From: Typhlomys cinereus
Taxonomy: Eukaryota > Chordata > Mammalia > Rodentia > Platacanthomyidae
Reading direction: 5' to 3'
Length of the DNA stretch: 64,000 nt
Assembly: GCA_023101885.1 (NCBI GenBank)
Contig: JALPQD010000629.1
Location: 624,080-688,079 of the forward strand
This document shows, piece after piece, positions 1 to 12,139 of this stretch. The position numbers and the translations under genes are program-made. The number at the start of each line of letters is the position of its first letter. Position 1 is the stretch's first letter. The notes beneath the pieces were generated by a model that saw nothing but the letters and a program-made list of their open reading frames with translations, made no database searches and was not told the origin of the DNA.

Positions 1-564
1 GGGCAAAGGGCAGAGAACAGATCCCATTTCTTAAAGGCTTTACTGAATACCTACTGTGTGCCGGGTCCATTACAACTGGAGGAACTTACCATGAGCCACA
101 ATGACATGAGGCCTGGGTGGGCAGCAGACAGGAGCCTGCCCCTGCTTAGGAGCTCCTTTTCTTTGCCCAGAACTGGACGGAGGCCACCAGCGCATGGGCC
201 CCCCTCCTGTTCCCAGGTCCCTTTTTCTGGTCTTCTCCCAAAGACTCCATGGGCAACACTATAACCTCCCACTCTACACACATGCACACACACATCTCTT
301 CACAGAGCTGGGAACCACTGGACAGCTGCACACTGCTCCACACTTGGGAAGGCCTGGGGGCCTCGGAGACAGTGGGTGCCGGCGTGCAGGGAGGCAGCAG
401 CCCCGTGCCCTAGGACGTCACGTTCCTTGCCACCTGGAGCCCTCGGCTTTCTAAGGGGATCCATGCTCAACTATCTTACTTTGGACTCTACTGGACTCCC
501 CCGGGCTCCTTCTGGGGTATTTGAGAATTAAAGGAATATTACCCTGTTCTCTGTTCAGACTGAT
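1..564. other. Intronic sequence, little recognisable
   Basis: Around 35-65 there is a 'tactgaatacctactgtgtg' stretch like a MIR/L2 fragment. A short CA run sits at 277-292. Nothing else recognised. Confidence 0.5.
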
Positions 565-650
565 CTTTTTAAACTTACAACCTGTAGCCCAGGCTGGCCT
601 GGGACTCACCCTGCAGCCCAGGTTGGTCCCACTCGCTGGTCCTGGATGAC
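565..650 (-). mobile_element. B1-type SINE fragment
   Basis: 'tagcccaggctggcctggga' followed by a second 'cagcccaggttggtccc' is the antisense of the 7SL-derived B1 body. It is short and diverged. Confidence 0.45.
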
Positions 651-2210
651 AGCTGTGCCCTTGCCAGGGGAGGGGCGACACATGAAAGAGTTCGAATGGC
701 TCCTGCACCTGCGTGTGCTTAAAAACATTGAGATGCAGCTGCCCCTCCTTCAGTAGATGCTCACATATGCACAGGGGGTACTGCCAGTACACGGAAGCCA
801 AGATCAGGCACTGAATGGTTTACACGGGGGTCTCTCCACCCCTGAGCTTGGCCCCCAGGGAAGTGTCTTGTAGCCAAAGCCCAGGGGGGCCAGGCCTCTG
901 ATCTCACTGAAAGACAGAGCAAGCAAGAAGCCAACCAGCCCTGTCATCCACCCACACACACCCCGGCCCCTATTGGTCCCTTCTGAGAGCAGGCGGAGCA
1001 CCAATACATATCAAAATAAAGAAAATGGCTACAGCTGCTGGGCTACTAGGTGTATAAATAAAAAAGCAAAAAGGAAGAAGATGACCCCAGGTTGAGCACC
1101 TGCTGGGTCCCCCCCAAGGATCAGCAGACAAGAGAGTTGTACACGGCCAAGGGAGGGGGCTGGCTTCCATGACACCTCAAGGCTCCCCGTGGGCATCTCT
1201 GGGGTGTCAGATGGGTCCTCTGTGAACCATGGGTTCTTTATCTCTAAAATCTGACCATTGCACGCCTGCTCCTGGGCTGGAAGGAAGGAGGTGGCAGAAG
1301 AAGAAGGTGTGGAGATGAGTGGGGAAGGCAGAGACAGGGTCTAAGCCAGGGACAAGTGGCTGGAGGGTGCAGAAAGGGTCCGGCAGAGAGGCCTGGCGCT
1401 CCCAGGCAGCAGGCAGGTGGTGTGTGGAAGATGCATGAACCTCTATGTATAGGTGCAAGCTGTGCTGTGGGTCTAGGGACGTGCAATGTCTCAAGCCCTT
1501 CTGTCGCCTAGCTCAGTTTCCCTCTTCTTCAATGCTCTAGGAGCCATGCCCCAGCAAGAAAGCAGTTCATTTCAGGAGCCTCCAGCAGCGTATGATACCA
1601 TGGAATGCTCTGGGCCATGGCTGCCTTTTCTGCTAGGGCTAGAGAAGCAAAGGGGATGGATGGAGACCTAGGATGGCACTGAGCAGGGCGCGGGCCAGGG
1701 CTGGGAATGAAAAGCTCTCTGGAGGGAAGGGGCAGGTGGCTGGTCTAGGGAAGAGGGGTCCCGGCGGTGTTACAGGAAGGGGCAAGTGGCCGGTCTAGGG
1801 GTCCCAGCGACCCAGGGATGCTGCTGGAGCGGCCATGCCTCATCCTCAGAACCACTGCACGGTTGCCGTGGAAACCCATCCTAACCTTGGCCAAGGGGCC
1901 TTGTCTACCCATGTGTGGAGGCTGAGGTTGCTGCAGCTGGGATCTGAAAGGACCAGGGGGCCTCTTGGCTTTGAAGGCAGAGGCCATCCACGGTTGCATC
2001 GCTAATCACACGTGCTGGTCCGGCCACCTGCAGCTTTGGGCGGGGAGCTGAGCTGGTCACCGGCCTCTCTCGGCCCGTAGGTGCTCCCTCGTGTATTCGG
2101 CACCACGCCCTACTAATCGTACCTGGTTCAGGAACAGCAGGGGATGGGTGCATGAGATCATACCTTGAGGTGCCTGGTGCATTGACTGACCTAGAGGGCA
2201 CTCCGTGATC
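651..2210. other. Intronic sequence without recognised genes
   Basis: Mostly unique GC-rich sequence. A 26-bp segment containing GGCAGGTGGCTGGTCTAGGG (ending 1750) recurs 49-50 bp later (ending 1800) with a few changes, a local duplication. No exon or SINE recognised. Confidence 0.5.
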
Positions 2211-2267
2211 GAAGAGGAGGAGGAGGAAGGAGAGGATGGGGAGAAGGGGGAGGAGGAAGAGGAGGAA
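2211..2267. repeat. Polypurine (GGA)n tract
   Basis: About 57 bases are almost entirely A and G (GAGGAGGAGGAAGG type). It could form triplex or quadruplex structures. It has no coding meaning. Confidence 0.8.
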
Positions 2268-2655
2268 TCGTCACCAGCAGCACCGAGGAGGGCCTCTCCT
2301 GGGGACCTGGGCTGGGAGAGCGGCTTATCCCAAGTCCCCATCTCTGGAGGCCGAGCTTCGAGGTGCCACTGATTTATTCTGATTGTGATGGAGGGAGTGT
2401 GTCAGGGGTGGGCGGGAAGCAAAGAAGTGAAGACCATTGGGTAAGAGCTACTGGCGAGCAGGGAGAGAGGCAGTGGAGTGGGGAATGGAAGGGGAGAGAA
2501 GAGGCGAGGCCACGGGGAGCCACAGGAAGGTGTGGCTGCCCCTACTTCACTGAGCGTAAGAACCACTTGAGGAGGCTCTCAAAGAACATTCCAGAGCTCC
2601 CTCCAAAGACTGGCTTAGTGGGTCCTGCCTTTTCTCTTTCCTTTTCTGTGTGTGT
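2268..2655. other. Intronic sequence, nothing recognised
   Basis: GC- and G-rich unique sequence with no SINE boxes or conserved exon. Confidence 0.5.
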
Positions 2656-2917
2656 GTGTGGGGGGAGGGGGCCATACACGTGAGGTCAGAAGACAATTTT
2701 CAGTAGTCTGTTCTCCAAGGGGAGTCAGGGTCTCTTCTTTCTGCTTCGTGTGCTCCAGGCTGGCTATGGGGAGTTTTTCCAGTCAGTTCTCCCATCTTCA
2801 GCACCCTGACCTCGCCTCAGGAGCGCCACACCACATCCTGTTTTTCTGTGTGTTCCGGGGATCGAACTCAAGTCCCAGGCGTGTACATCCAGCCCCTCTG
2901 CGCCATCTCGCTGGCCC
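2656..2917 (-). mobile_element. B3-type SINE, antisense
   Basis: It runs from a GT tail through 'gaggtcagaagacaattttc' and 'ggggatcgaactcaagtccc' (B box, reversed) to 'gccatctcgctggccc', the reversed tRNA-derived head. The order is that of a B3/RSINE-type element inserted on the minus strand. Confidence 0.7.
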
Positions 2918-2950
2918 TTTCCTCTCTTTACTCTTCTGTTGTCTTCTCGA

Positions 2951-3025
2951 TGCTGCTGACGATGGAACCCAGCGTGTCTTGTGCGCGTTAGGCAGGTGCT
3001 GTGCGCTGAGCCACTGTCCCCTGCG
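2951..3025 (-). mobile_element. ID/B4-like SINE fragment, antisense
   Basis: 'gttaggcaggtgctgtgcgc' followed by 'tgagccactgtcccc' resembles the reversed ID-type tRNA head found in ID and B4 elements. Confidence 0.5.
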
Positions 3026-4100
3026 TTTCTAGCACACTCCCAGGTGACCCGGGCCCGGGGGACACTGAGTGACACTTAGCCGATGTCTGTGATTCTGTGT
3101 TGACAGACGTGTTGACAGACACTGGGGACAGAACTCCCTCTGGGCCTTCTGGGGTAGAGGTTTGCAGCTGGAGACTGCTAGGAAGGCGGAGCTACCTGAG
3201 GGGCGGGGCTGGCAACCTCTTGCTCCTGGCCTGAGGGTCCCAGCTGGGACTTGAGTATCGTTGTTTATGACGGTCTTGTATCCTGCAATCTGAATGTTGC
3301 AGGCCGGGCAACTCCCTGTCTGAGTCCTAATGCACTGCCCTGCCCATTCCTAAACCAGAGCTAATCATCTCATCTTCCAGGTCAGCATCCATCCCGAGTT
3401 CTAGAGCATTGCCTGATGGGAATGACAGGCACACAGTAGGTGCACGAGAAGATATCCTGTGCCACTGGATTTCACTAGCTTCTCATTTCAGGTTCAGTTG
3501 TGTTTTGTCAACACATAAAATACAAACAACAAATACCTACTTTGCAGTCTCAAGAGTTTCATGGAAGGACGTGGGCTTTCGATCAAATGTCCGCAGTCAC
3601 TGCCACTCCTGGGGTGAGTGTCATAGCATGGGTCCTACTGAGACACCATTGGGTCCCCCCTCGTCCCCAGGAGCTGCGATGATCCTTTTGGGAGCCCTAT
3701 GTCACTGCTGATGAGAATTAGGGACGGAGACCACCAGGGACTTCAGAGAACGTCCCACTCAGAGCTCACTCTGCCTAGATCAGAACCAGAACGAACTAGG
3801 ATCCAGGGAACATTTCTGTCGGGCGTGAGGGGACCCACACACCTCCCAGCCAGGTGGGACTCATAGAAGCCGGGACCCTTCTTAAAGATTCAATGGTCAG
3901 CTGTACCAGTGAGCCCCACATCCTGCCTAGCCCCCCCACGCACACCCAGGCGGCTCTCACTGCCTGCCACCCCCTCACAGTCTCGCACACTGCCTTTGAG
4001 AAGCGCCTTCTCCGAGAGGGGAGAATTCTCTTTGCACCCCTCTCCTCCGGCTCTGGTTAAACAAAGCCGCCCAGCGGGGCCGGGTCACCTGACAGGGCTG
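3026..4100. other. Intronic sequence, mostly unique
   Basis: An L2/MIR-like piece, 'gacaggcacacagtaggtgc', lies near 3424-3443. No exon recognised. The last few hundred bases grade into the AT-rich island that follows. Confidence 0.45.
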
Positions 4101-4345
4101 CATGTAATATCTAAGTGAGAACAACAAGTCATCAAACAGAACAGTTTACAATTGCCTGGGATAAAACTATTTTCTTTTCAATCTTCCCAGGAAAGTGACA
4201 GATAATAACCAGCCTGGAGATTGTAATATTATTAGGGCCCAAAATAAAATAAAACCTAACTGCCCCTCTTAGAGAGCGGAACCACGCCGTCTTCCTGCTC
4301 ATTTAAATAAAGCGATTGCTTCCCCACCATTATCTTAAATCCTGA
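4101..4345. promoter_or_regulatory. Candidate conserved non-coding element
   Basis: An AT-rich, repeat-free island in GC-rich surroundings. Visible cores include GTAATATTATTAG, ATTTAAATAAAG, AGATAATAA (GATA-like) and GGATAAAACTATTTTC. This composition is typical of deeply conserved enhancers in introns of neural genes. Conservation itself is not testable here. Confidence 0.35.
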
Positions 4346-5118
4346 AAATCAGGGCTCCCTCCTTCCCTCTATCCCTCCCTCTCTCCCTCTGTCCCTCTTT
4401 TATAGGCACCATGCCCTCTTCCCCTCTCCCAGCATCCCTCAGTGGGGCAGCCCATCTCTCTCCCCAACTTCACCAGCATCCTGCTGGGACTAATGAGAAG
4501 CCAAGCATCCACAGACCAACTATAGTACGCCTGCCCTTGCGCAAACTCCATTGGCATTCAGCAGGTGCCCAATTAGCGTTGACTGTCATTACTAGGGGCG
4601 ACTTTAAGAGTGATGGTTCTGTCCTCGAACAAGTGGCTGTGTGCGGAACCTTGGCTTTCCCAGCTGTGAAATGGGCAGAGAGGCCACGGGCAGAGGGAGC
4701 CCCGCAGAGCTTGGCACGCTAGGATCTCTTGACGGGCACACGGGGCTGGGCGCCTTGGGCAGAGATCTTGCCTCTATCTGTTCACACGCCACTCCACGCA
4801 AGTTCAGCTGGAAGAAACATTCAGCACAGACAAATGTGGTCCCTTCCTAGACTCTAGGTTCTAGAAGGTTCTCTATTTCTCTCTCATCAGCTGTGACACA
4901 GTGGTAACATCCCCCAAACGGATGACCTTCCTTCACCAGAGGGAGAAAGTGGCAGTGCCCACTTCCTCGGGTCCAGGTGACCGTCCAGCAGGACCTGAGC
5001 AGGACCAATGTCATCACGGACAGCCATGAAAGTCACTGTGGGGTCGTGGACAGACGTCACCATCCTTATCCCTTTTCACAGTCTGGGAACCGAGAAAGAT
5101 CTCAAAACTGACAAGTAG
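4346..5118. other. Intronic sequence with a pyrimidine tract and a MIR-like piece
   Basis: A CCCTCTCCCTC tract lies at 4362-4400. 'ggctttcccagctgtgaaat' near 4651 resembles MIR. Otherwise nothing recognised. Confidence 0.45.
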
Positions 5119-5167
<49 letters not shown>

Positions 5168-5832
5168 TTTATGTGTCTGTGTGTCTGTGTCTGAGTATGT
5201 GTGTGCCTGTATGTGTGTCTGTATCTGAGTGTGTCTGTATGTGTGTATGACTGTGTGTCTGTATCTGAGTGTGTCTGTATGTGTGTGTGTATGTGTCTGT
5301 GTACGTGTGTATATATGTGTCTGTATGTGTGTATGTGTCTATATCTGAGTATGTGTGTATGTGTCTGTATCTGAGTATGTCTGTGTGTATGTGTCTGTGT
5401 CTGAGTATGTCTGTGTGTGTGTCTGTGTCTGAGTGTGTCTGTATGTGTGCATGTGTGGGTATATGTGTGTCTATGTGTGTGTCTGTATGTATGTCTGTAT
5501 CTGAGTGTGTGTGTATGTTTGTGTCTGAGTGTGTGTGTCTATGTGTCTGTATGTGTGTCTGTAGCTGAGTGTGTCTGTATGTGTGTGGTTTGTGTGTCTG
5601 TGTGTGTCTGTGTGTCTGTATCTGAGTGTGTCTGTATGTGTCTGTGTCTGAGTATGTCTATGTGTGTGTTTGTATGTGTGTTTGTGTGTGTCTGTGTCTG
5701 AGTGTGTCTGTATGTGTGCATGTGTGGGTATATGTGTGCCTACGTGTGTGTGTCTGTATGTGTGTCTGTGTCTGAGTGTGTGTGTGTGTGTGTGTGTGTG
5801 TGTCTGTGTCTGTGTCTGTGTCTGTGTGTATA
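5119..5832. repeat. Compound GT array with embedded 16-bp unit
   Basis: A pure (GT)n run of about 48 bp (5119-5166) leads into 650 bp of TGTG/TCTG/TATG sequence. The unit TGTGTCTGTATCTGAG and close variants recur many times, often as pairs. The array closes with (GT)n and (TCTGTG)n near 5777-5829. Both strands read through as long low-complexity frames that are not genes. Confidence 0.9.
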
Positions 5833-6220
5833 TTCCATTCTGTGGCAATGCCAGCCCCACCGGAAGCCCCCCATGCCGGCCCAGCCTCGTGGTGGGAGGT
5901 TATTTCCTGTTTATCTCACTTGGTACCCCCGTCAGTGGTCCACTGCGGAAGTGTGAATGTGGGTGATTATAGAGCGAGCTCTCCGCCCTCCACAGTGTGC
6001 ATGGTGTATAGATGTGTACTTGTGGGTGTACACAGGTCCCCACGCAGAAGTGAGCTACAGTCTGAGTTCTGAATAACTCCCAGGGTTTCAGATGATGGCG
6101 TGGACTGTCTCGGATGTCCAGGAAGAATCCACCAGTGGGCTGCTGTGGGCCTCTCTTGACCTGTACTCCTGAGCCCCTTTGTTGTGTGACCACGGGGCCA
6201 GCCCCAAACACTGCACACCT
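5833..6220. other. Intronic sequence, nothing recognised
   Basis: Unique sequence between the GT array and a CA array of opposite strand sense. Confidence 0.5.
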
Positions 6221-6490
6221 GCATGTGCACGCACACACAACCTCATACAGACTCACATACACACGCACAACCACACAGCCATGCATACACACACGTACAT
6301 ATGACACACACAGCCATGCATCCATACATGTACACATAACACACACAGCTATGTATACACACGTACATATGACACACACAGCTATGCATACATACACATG
6401 CACACACGCATTCATCCACACATGCATATGCACAAATATGCATATGCACACATACACACTCACACACACACGTATGTACACACATGCATG
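6221..6490. repeat. CA-rich array with ATGCATAC/ACGTACAT units
   Basis: An imperfect array of ACACAC with CATGCATACA and CGTACATATGACACACACAG units repeated several times. It alternates purine and pyrimidine throughout, so it is Z-DNA-prone. A CCCTCCCTCCCTC tract follows at 6491-6528. Confidence 0.85.
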
Positions 6491-6528
6491 CTCTCCCTCC
6501 CTCCCTCTCATCCTTCCTCCCTCTCTCA

Positions 6529-7049
6529 GCATCCCTGCCCTGCAGTGCTATGCACTTTCCCACTTCCTGGTTCTTTCCCAGCAGCCGTGGGGGGATCCAG
6601 CCCCACCTCCCGTCCACATACTCACCACCCACCCCATGCAGTGCACCGGCCAACTTCTCTGTTCTTCCACGGATTTCTGGCAGCAGGACCGAAACAGCCA
6701 GGGATCTCAAAACAGAAGTTTCCACAAGCAAGATGTTCCTTCCTAAAGCTTGCAGACTGCGGGCCAATCAGCTGTGACCGCAGCCTGGGTTTCCCTTAGC
6801 CTTTCCTCTAGCAGAGTTTTCTTCCAGCCAGGGAGGTGAAGAAGAGCTAGTGGGGGGGCAGGTTGGGGTTTCACGGAGCATGGTTTGGGTAAAGTTCTTT
6901 CCTAGCAGATTATGTTATGCAGCAAAGATGAGACCCCAGAATGTGTGTGTTCTGTGGGCTCTACAATAGTGCCGGTATCAGGAGCAAGGTTACTGACCAC
7001 TGAACGTTATGTCAGTTCTATCACGCATTTCCCAGCATCCTATGAGATA
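6529..7049. other. Intronic sequence, nothing recognised
   Basis: Unique sequence. No SINE boxes or exon seen. Confidence 0.45.
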
Positions 7050-7180
7050 GCATCAGCTATCATTCCTCCTGGATTAATGAGCGCCTGGCACTCAGAGAGA
7101 CTAAGTAACTTGTTCTGGGTCACACAGCCTATCTATGGCAGAGCCAGGAGCTGATCCTGCAGACGCTACAGCCCAGAATC
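7050..7180 (+). mobile_element. MIR SINE relic
   Basis: 'agagagactaagtaacttg', 'gtcacacagcctatc' and 'ggcagagccaggagctgatc' follow the order of the ancient mammalian MIR core. Confidence 0.65.
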
Positions 7181-7657
7181 TTGACCGCACTCGAGTTGGT
7201 TATCTATCACCATGGCAACACTGCACAGCAGATGCCCTGAGAGCCTCCCGGGCGGGCAGCAATGGGCGCTTTGTGCTCGTACCTCTGGGGGATGTGCACA
7301 CAGCTGCGTCCCTCACGTGTCTGGCGACCGGTGGTCAGCCCAGGCTGGCCTTGCTCAGATATCAGCAGTGAGTCGGCCCTGTCCCCAGTCCATCTCCAGT
7401 AGGAGAGTCCTGCAGGCTCTCATGGTCACCGTAGAACCCCCATGCGAGAGTCTTGAGGCCTTGTCTGAGGACTGGCACCCTGTCACCACCTCCTCTCGAC
7501 CAGGATGTGTCCCACGGCCAGCTAGAAACAGGGGTGGGAAGGCTAGTCCCACCTCTGGGTGGAGGAAACACTGAGTAGGGAGGGAAAGTGGGAAGTTGGA
7601 GTTGGTCTGAAGCCCACTACATCACACAGGGCCTCCGTACCCTCAGCTGTGCAGGGT
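7181..7657. other. Intronic sequence, nothing recognised
   Basis: Unique GC-rich sequence. Confidence 0.45.
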
Positions 7658-7875
7658 CTGGGTCCCCTGGCTCCCCTGGGTCCCCTGGCTCCCCCTGACT
7701 CCCCTGGCTCCACCTGATCCCCCTGGTTCCCCCTGCTCCCCCTCCTCCTCCTGCTCCCCCTGCTCCCCCTGCTCCCCCTGCTCCCTCTGCTCCCCCTGGC
7801 TCCCCCTGTTCCCCCTGGCTCCCCCTGGCTCCCCCTTGGCTCCCCCTGCTCCCCCTGCTCCCCCTGCTCTCCCGG
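7658..7875. repeat. CT-rich minisatellite, 9-11 bp unit CTCCCCCTGG/CTCCCCCTG
   Basis: About 20 imperfect copies of CTCCCCTGG, CTCCCCCTG and CTCCCCCTGGC. The minus strand reads Gly-x-x in two frames and so imitates collagen. There is no start context, splice site or flanking coding support. Confidence 0.85.
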
Positions 7876-8538
7876 TGTCCTGTAGCGTCACCCAGAACCT
7901 CTGCAGCCTCAGCTTTGCTGCATTTGGGTCTTTTGGGTCTGTAGCTCGAACGACCATGGACCCGGCCCTTAGTCTCACAGGGCCACACACTCTACCTGCA
8001 AGACTTCCCAAGACAGGAGAAAGGAAGACAACCCTGCCCTCCAGGGAGGCCTGTGTGAGGAAGGGGGCTCAGCCTCAGCCCTGGGGAGCTGGAGGTGGCA
8101 GGGTGCCCATGAGCCAGCACCGCTGGATCTCACAGAAACGGGATGTCTCCTGGGTGAGTCAGGAAGCACGTGCTGGAGACGTGGAGAGCCTGCTGGTTGC
8201 AGAGACAGCCTGATCCAGGAGTTGGCCTGGCAGGCTGGGGGTGGGAGAGGGGGGCCGCACAGTGAGGCCTCAGCCAGGGAACCAGAGGAAGCTCCCGTCA
8301 CACCTGTGGGGTCAGGATGCCGAGACAGGGTGTGGGCAGCTGAGTTTCCACATACTTGCTCTTAGAGAGTCTCCCATCTGCCCTACCCATGGGCTTTATA
8401 ATGGATCAGCAACCTGGGAATCTTTGGGGTACTTCTCCTCCTCCCCATTTCAAAGGAGGAGGTCCTGGTCACAGGGGGAGGGAGGCGTGGGGCGTGGAGA
8501 AAGAGACTGTTGAAGTTCATTTGCATGGTTGCTGATAG
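7876..8538. other. Intronic sequence, nothing recognised
   Basis: Unique GC-rich sequence. Confidence 0.45.
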
Positions 8539-8825
8539 ATTACCATCAAATGACTTAAGGGAACAAGGAGTCTATTCTCTTAGGATTGACTGGTTGCAGT
8601 TCTCAGTCCAGCTTTGCAGGAGGCTCACACCAGCACCAGGGCTGAGGGAACTGGCCACACCATCTCTGTAATGGCTGAGAGAGGGCTGATCCTTACTTGC
8701 CAGACCAGCATGTCTGGCCAAGTTTACACGAGGACGTCAAATTTCTCAGTTTCCTCTGTCTTATTCACCTGCCCAGGACTAGTCCCACCCATCATGGACC
8801 GGACCTTCCCCAACCCCCAAACAAT
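8539..8825 (-). mobile_element. Interspersed repeat, MaLR/LTR-type relic (class uncertain), copy 1
   Basis: It shares an ordered series of blocks with 22640-23225: 'ccatcaaatgacttaaggga', 'cagttctcagtccagctt', 'ggctgagagagggctgatcc', 'ttgccagaccagc', 'ctagtcccaccca'. So it is one of two copies of a single dispersed family in this window. The 'ttattctctta...cagttctcagtcc' opening is like the antisense end of rodent MaLR-type LTRs. It has no coding capacity. Confidence 0.55.
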
Positions 8826-9490
8826 CTCCTGCAGGTTTGCTCTGGGCTTAACTACTAATTTTCTACCGATGTGCCCAGAGCTCAAACCCTCAACCGTCAA
8901 ATTGACAAGTGAATCTAACTATGACCAGAGTCCCTGAAGTTAAGAGGAAGAAACAGAGGAGGGCACGGCACCCCCAGGGCCCTGAGCCCTCAGGGCCCAG
9001 CAGCGAGTGGCCCTGTTCTTGGACCATAATGGACCTCATTATTAGAGTGGGCATTACTGGTTCTCTGGCCCCATGCCCTAGTGTTGAGTGAGCCACAGTC
9101 TACCTGCTATTTATAGAAGAAATACTGGACGGTCACTGCACCCCCCCCAACATCACTTAGTATCCACAGCAGCAGACGAGGTGGCTGCCACCGACACGGG
9201 TCCCACAGGCGACAAATAGCTGCTTTCTGTTTTCACACGGAGACTCAGCTGCCAGTGGCAGCTCTGAGCTCCAGGGTCACCTAGTTTGCCGCTGTGCATG
9301 CTGGGTGCTGCGTCCAGCTCTGTGCTTGACTTGTGGTTGGTGCTGAAAGCAACGCGGATCAAAGACAGGATGGACACACTGGTCTCTCCTCCATCCCCGC
9401 CTGCTGAGACTTCCACATGGGTCCAGCCACACCCCACAATGGTGAGGGCTTAGCTCCACGGCTAGCTTGACTAGGTTAAGAAATGCCCAG
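8826..9490. other. Intronic sequence, nothing recognised
   Basis: Unique sequence with a CCCCCCCC run near 9141. Confidence 0.45.
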
Positions 9491-9700
9491 GGGGCTGGAG
9501 AGATGGCTCAGGGGTTAAGACTTGACCTGACAAGCAGAAGAACCCGAGTTCAGGTCATGGATTCCGTGTAAGGGTGACCTGTACTTTTGACTCTGGAAGA
9601 CAGAGCCTTGGGGCTCTGGGCACATACAGTGTCCTCGGGTACACACCCACCCTCTCTCATGTGCACACGCTCGCACCTGCAAACAGGAAAGAAACACCTA
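9491..9700 (+). mobile_element. B2-like SINE
   Basis: The head 'ggggctggagagatggctca' then 'ggggttaag' contains the pol III A box. 'cccgagttcaggtc' is the B box. The body ends in 'catgtgcacacgctcgcacc' and an AAACAGGAAAGAAA tail. Confidence 0.85.
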
Positions 9701-11729
9701 GAACATTAGTTAGTGGGGGATATACCTCTCACCTTTGGGGGTGTCTAGAAGGCGTTTTGAGAGAGGATGAACTGAGGCTAGAAGGTTGCCCTGTGTGGGC
9801 AGCCCCATCCCAGGGGCCGGAGTCCCAGCGTGAATAAAAGGGAGGAAAAGAGGACTTCCTTTGTTTCTCTGCTTCCTGGTCTTCCAAGCCATGAACAGGC
9901 AGCCTTGCGCTCCTGCTGCCAGACTGCTCTGCGCTTCCTGACCACGGTGGGCTACGTGCTCGGCCCACGGAGCGCAGGGAGCCTTCCTCCCTCAGGTTGC
10001 TTCTTGTCTGACATTTGGTCACAGCACTGAGACAGTTACTACTGTGATGATCAATCCCTTTGTTTTGGTCTATCTACTTGGGCTGATATGGCTTTGTGGG
10101 AGAGGAAGCCGATCTTCGGATGGTCAAAGTGAGCGGCTACAACTGTCTTTGGGTACCCCATCCCTCCTGCTGGACATGCTGGATGTGCCCCCAAGAGTGT
10201 CCCAGACAGGCAGCCTGGGTCCTCGGGGCTGAGGTTGCTCTCTCTGAATTTTGGGGGTCATAGATGGGGAAGTCTTGGACTCCCAGGGACCTTAGAGGTG
10301 AGGCAGAGATGGCTTTGAAGACAGGCCACCCAGGCCTCACGTGACGTGCAGACCACCAGTCCCCACACGGTGAGCGACTGAGGTCACCTCCCCCATTCTG
10401 CCACAGGCGGTCACCCATGGGCCTCGGCAGCGGAAGAAAGCGACCCTTCCAGTCGGCTGAGCATAGACCGACTTGTTCCCCTGAGATCTGGAAGCAGGTG
10501 GAGGAATGAGCAGCCAGGCCTGAAGGTGCTCCAGGGTGGGCAGCTGACAAGTGTCCTGAGGGTGACTGGGCAGAGCATCGGCCTCTGTCGACCCTCCTGC
10601 CAGGGGACAGAACCGGGTTTGGGCGTGGTAGTGAATGCCACGCCCCTGTCCCTTCTGAGTCCTCTCTCCCAGACGACCAGCTGGGTCTTGATGTCGCCGC
10701 CGCCTCCAGCAAACCTCTCAGTCCAAAAGCACATGAGCGGTGGGGGGACATGCCAGGCAGCGTGGGGGGCTGCTGTTCTGGGAGGGGCTTGACAAGGGAG
10801 GGTCAGCAGGAGTTGGGAGGACAGCCCTTCGGATGGATTCTGATGCCCCCTGAGGCCAGAGAGGCAGGAGCTGCCCGTGTGACCCGGGGGGGGGGGGGGG
10901 AGTCAGGGAAGTGAGGCGTTCCTCAGAAAGCGTGTGCCCAAACCATAGGACCCCTCTTGACCTAGAAGCTTCCAGACCATCTTCTCCTTGGGGTACTCAG
11001 TCTCCCTCATCCCTGGGAACGGTTCATCTCCCATCAGCCCCCATTCCTCTGAGCCCACAGGTGCAGAGAGGTGCGCATCACCCGGGCTGTCGGGAAGGCA
11101 GCTGCCGACTGTCATCTGAGAGAGGACCCCATGTTCCCACCCCGACTTTCTGCTGGAGATCAGGGCGTCCCTGGCGCACCCCCAGAACCTCTTGAGAAGG
11201 AACAGGGGCTTCCAAGAAGGCCACAGCAGCCACCGAGTCTTTGGCGGGACGCGCGGGGTGTCCTGAGCCATCTCCCCCCTCCCCCACCCTCTCTGGGGCT
11301 TCCTTTCCCTGACATAGACCAAGAAGCTCTCGGGCCTCCTAAAAGCTGCCTTCTGGTCCTCTGAACTACTGTCTCATATGTTGGGGGGTAGAAGGGAGCC
11401 GCTCACCACCTTCTTCATCACACCCCAACCTCCACCCTGGTGCCCCTCTCCTCCCCTCCGACCCGGCAGCTTCCAGCTGCCGACAGGCTCCCGCCACACT
11501 TGGTGCTCCAAGCGAGCGCTCCTGGGGGCCAAGCTGCCGGCTCCATCGGAAACAGAACCGAAGGGTCCAGCCACCCCACGCTCTGTGCCTATCCCTTATC
11601 CTGCTCCCCCAAACTTAACTTTAAAAAGGGATGAAGGGATTCTGAGACCCCCGTCTCACTTAGGAGACTAGACCTTCACCACAATCTCTGCTTACTGTGG
11701 TCTGATTCCTGAACATTCTACAGAGGCTT
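9701..11729. other. Intronic sequence, mostly unique
   Basis: A G homopolymer of about 15 lies at 10886-10900. Several weak open frames run through GC-rich sequence on both strands, with no recognisable protein. No SINE recognised. Confidence 0.45.
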
Positions 11730-11930
11730 GTGTTTTGAGTTTTTGGTCCCCAACTGGGGGTGGAGGGGGGGTACTCTGTTGTGAGGTTCTGGAAACTTTG
11801 AGAGATGGGACCTGGCGAGAGGAAGTAGGTCACTGGGAGTTGATGGGAGCAGGGCGGTCCTTGGGGGCGTGTTATCCCTGGACACTTCCTGTCTTGCTGT
11901 CTGCTTCCTGGGCAGTCATGGGATGAAGAA
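11730..11930 (+). mobile_element. MaLR/LTR-type relic (class uncertain)
   Basis: 'ttggtccccaactgggggtg', 'gaaactttgagagatgggac', 'gaggaagtaggtcactggga' and 'gggggcgtgttatccc' follow the order of the widespread rodent LTR-like repeat that is also seen at 56201-56552. Confidence 0.55.
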
Positions 11931-12139
11931 CTGTCTTTCTCCACATGCTAACAACCACCATGATATTCTGCCCAGTTGCTGGTAATCAAAAGACCGTGGC
12001 ACTGGACACTCGAAACCCAGAGCTGAAGAAATCCTTGTTCCTTTAGAGTCTCACTGACAGGTCGTTTGCTCGGGGCTGGGAGTCAGCAAAGTGTTTGCTG
12101 GCGGTACCAGCTCCTCTTTCTGCAGCTGTGTGACACCAT

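Noticed and set aside
7617..8011. Collagen-like Gly-x-y frames on the minus strand
   Set aside because: Produced by the CTCCCCCTG minisatellite. Collagen-like text appears in two different frames of the same strand, which a real collagen exon would not do.
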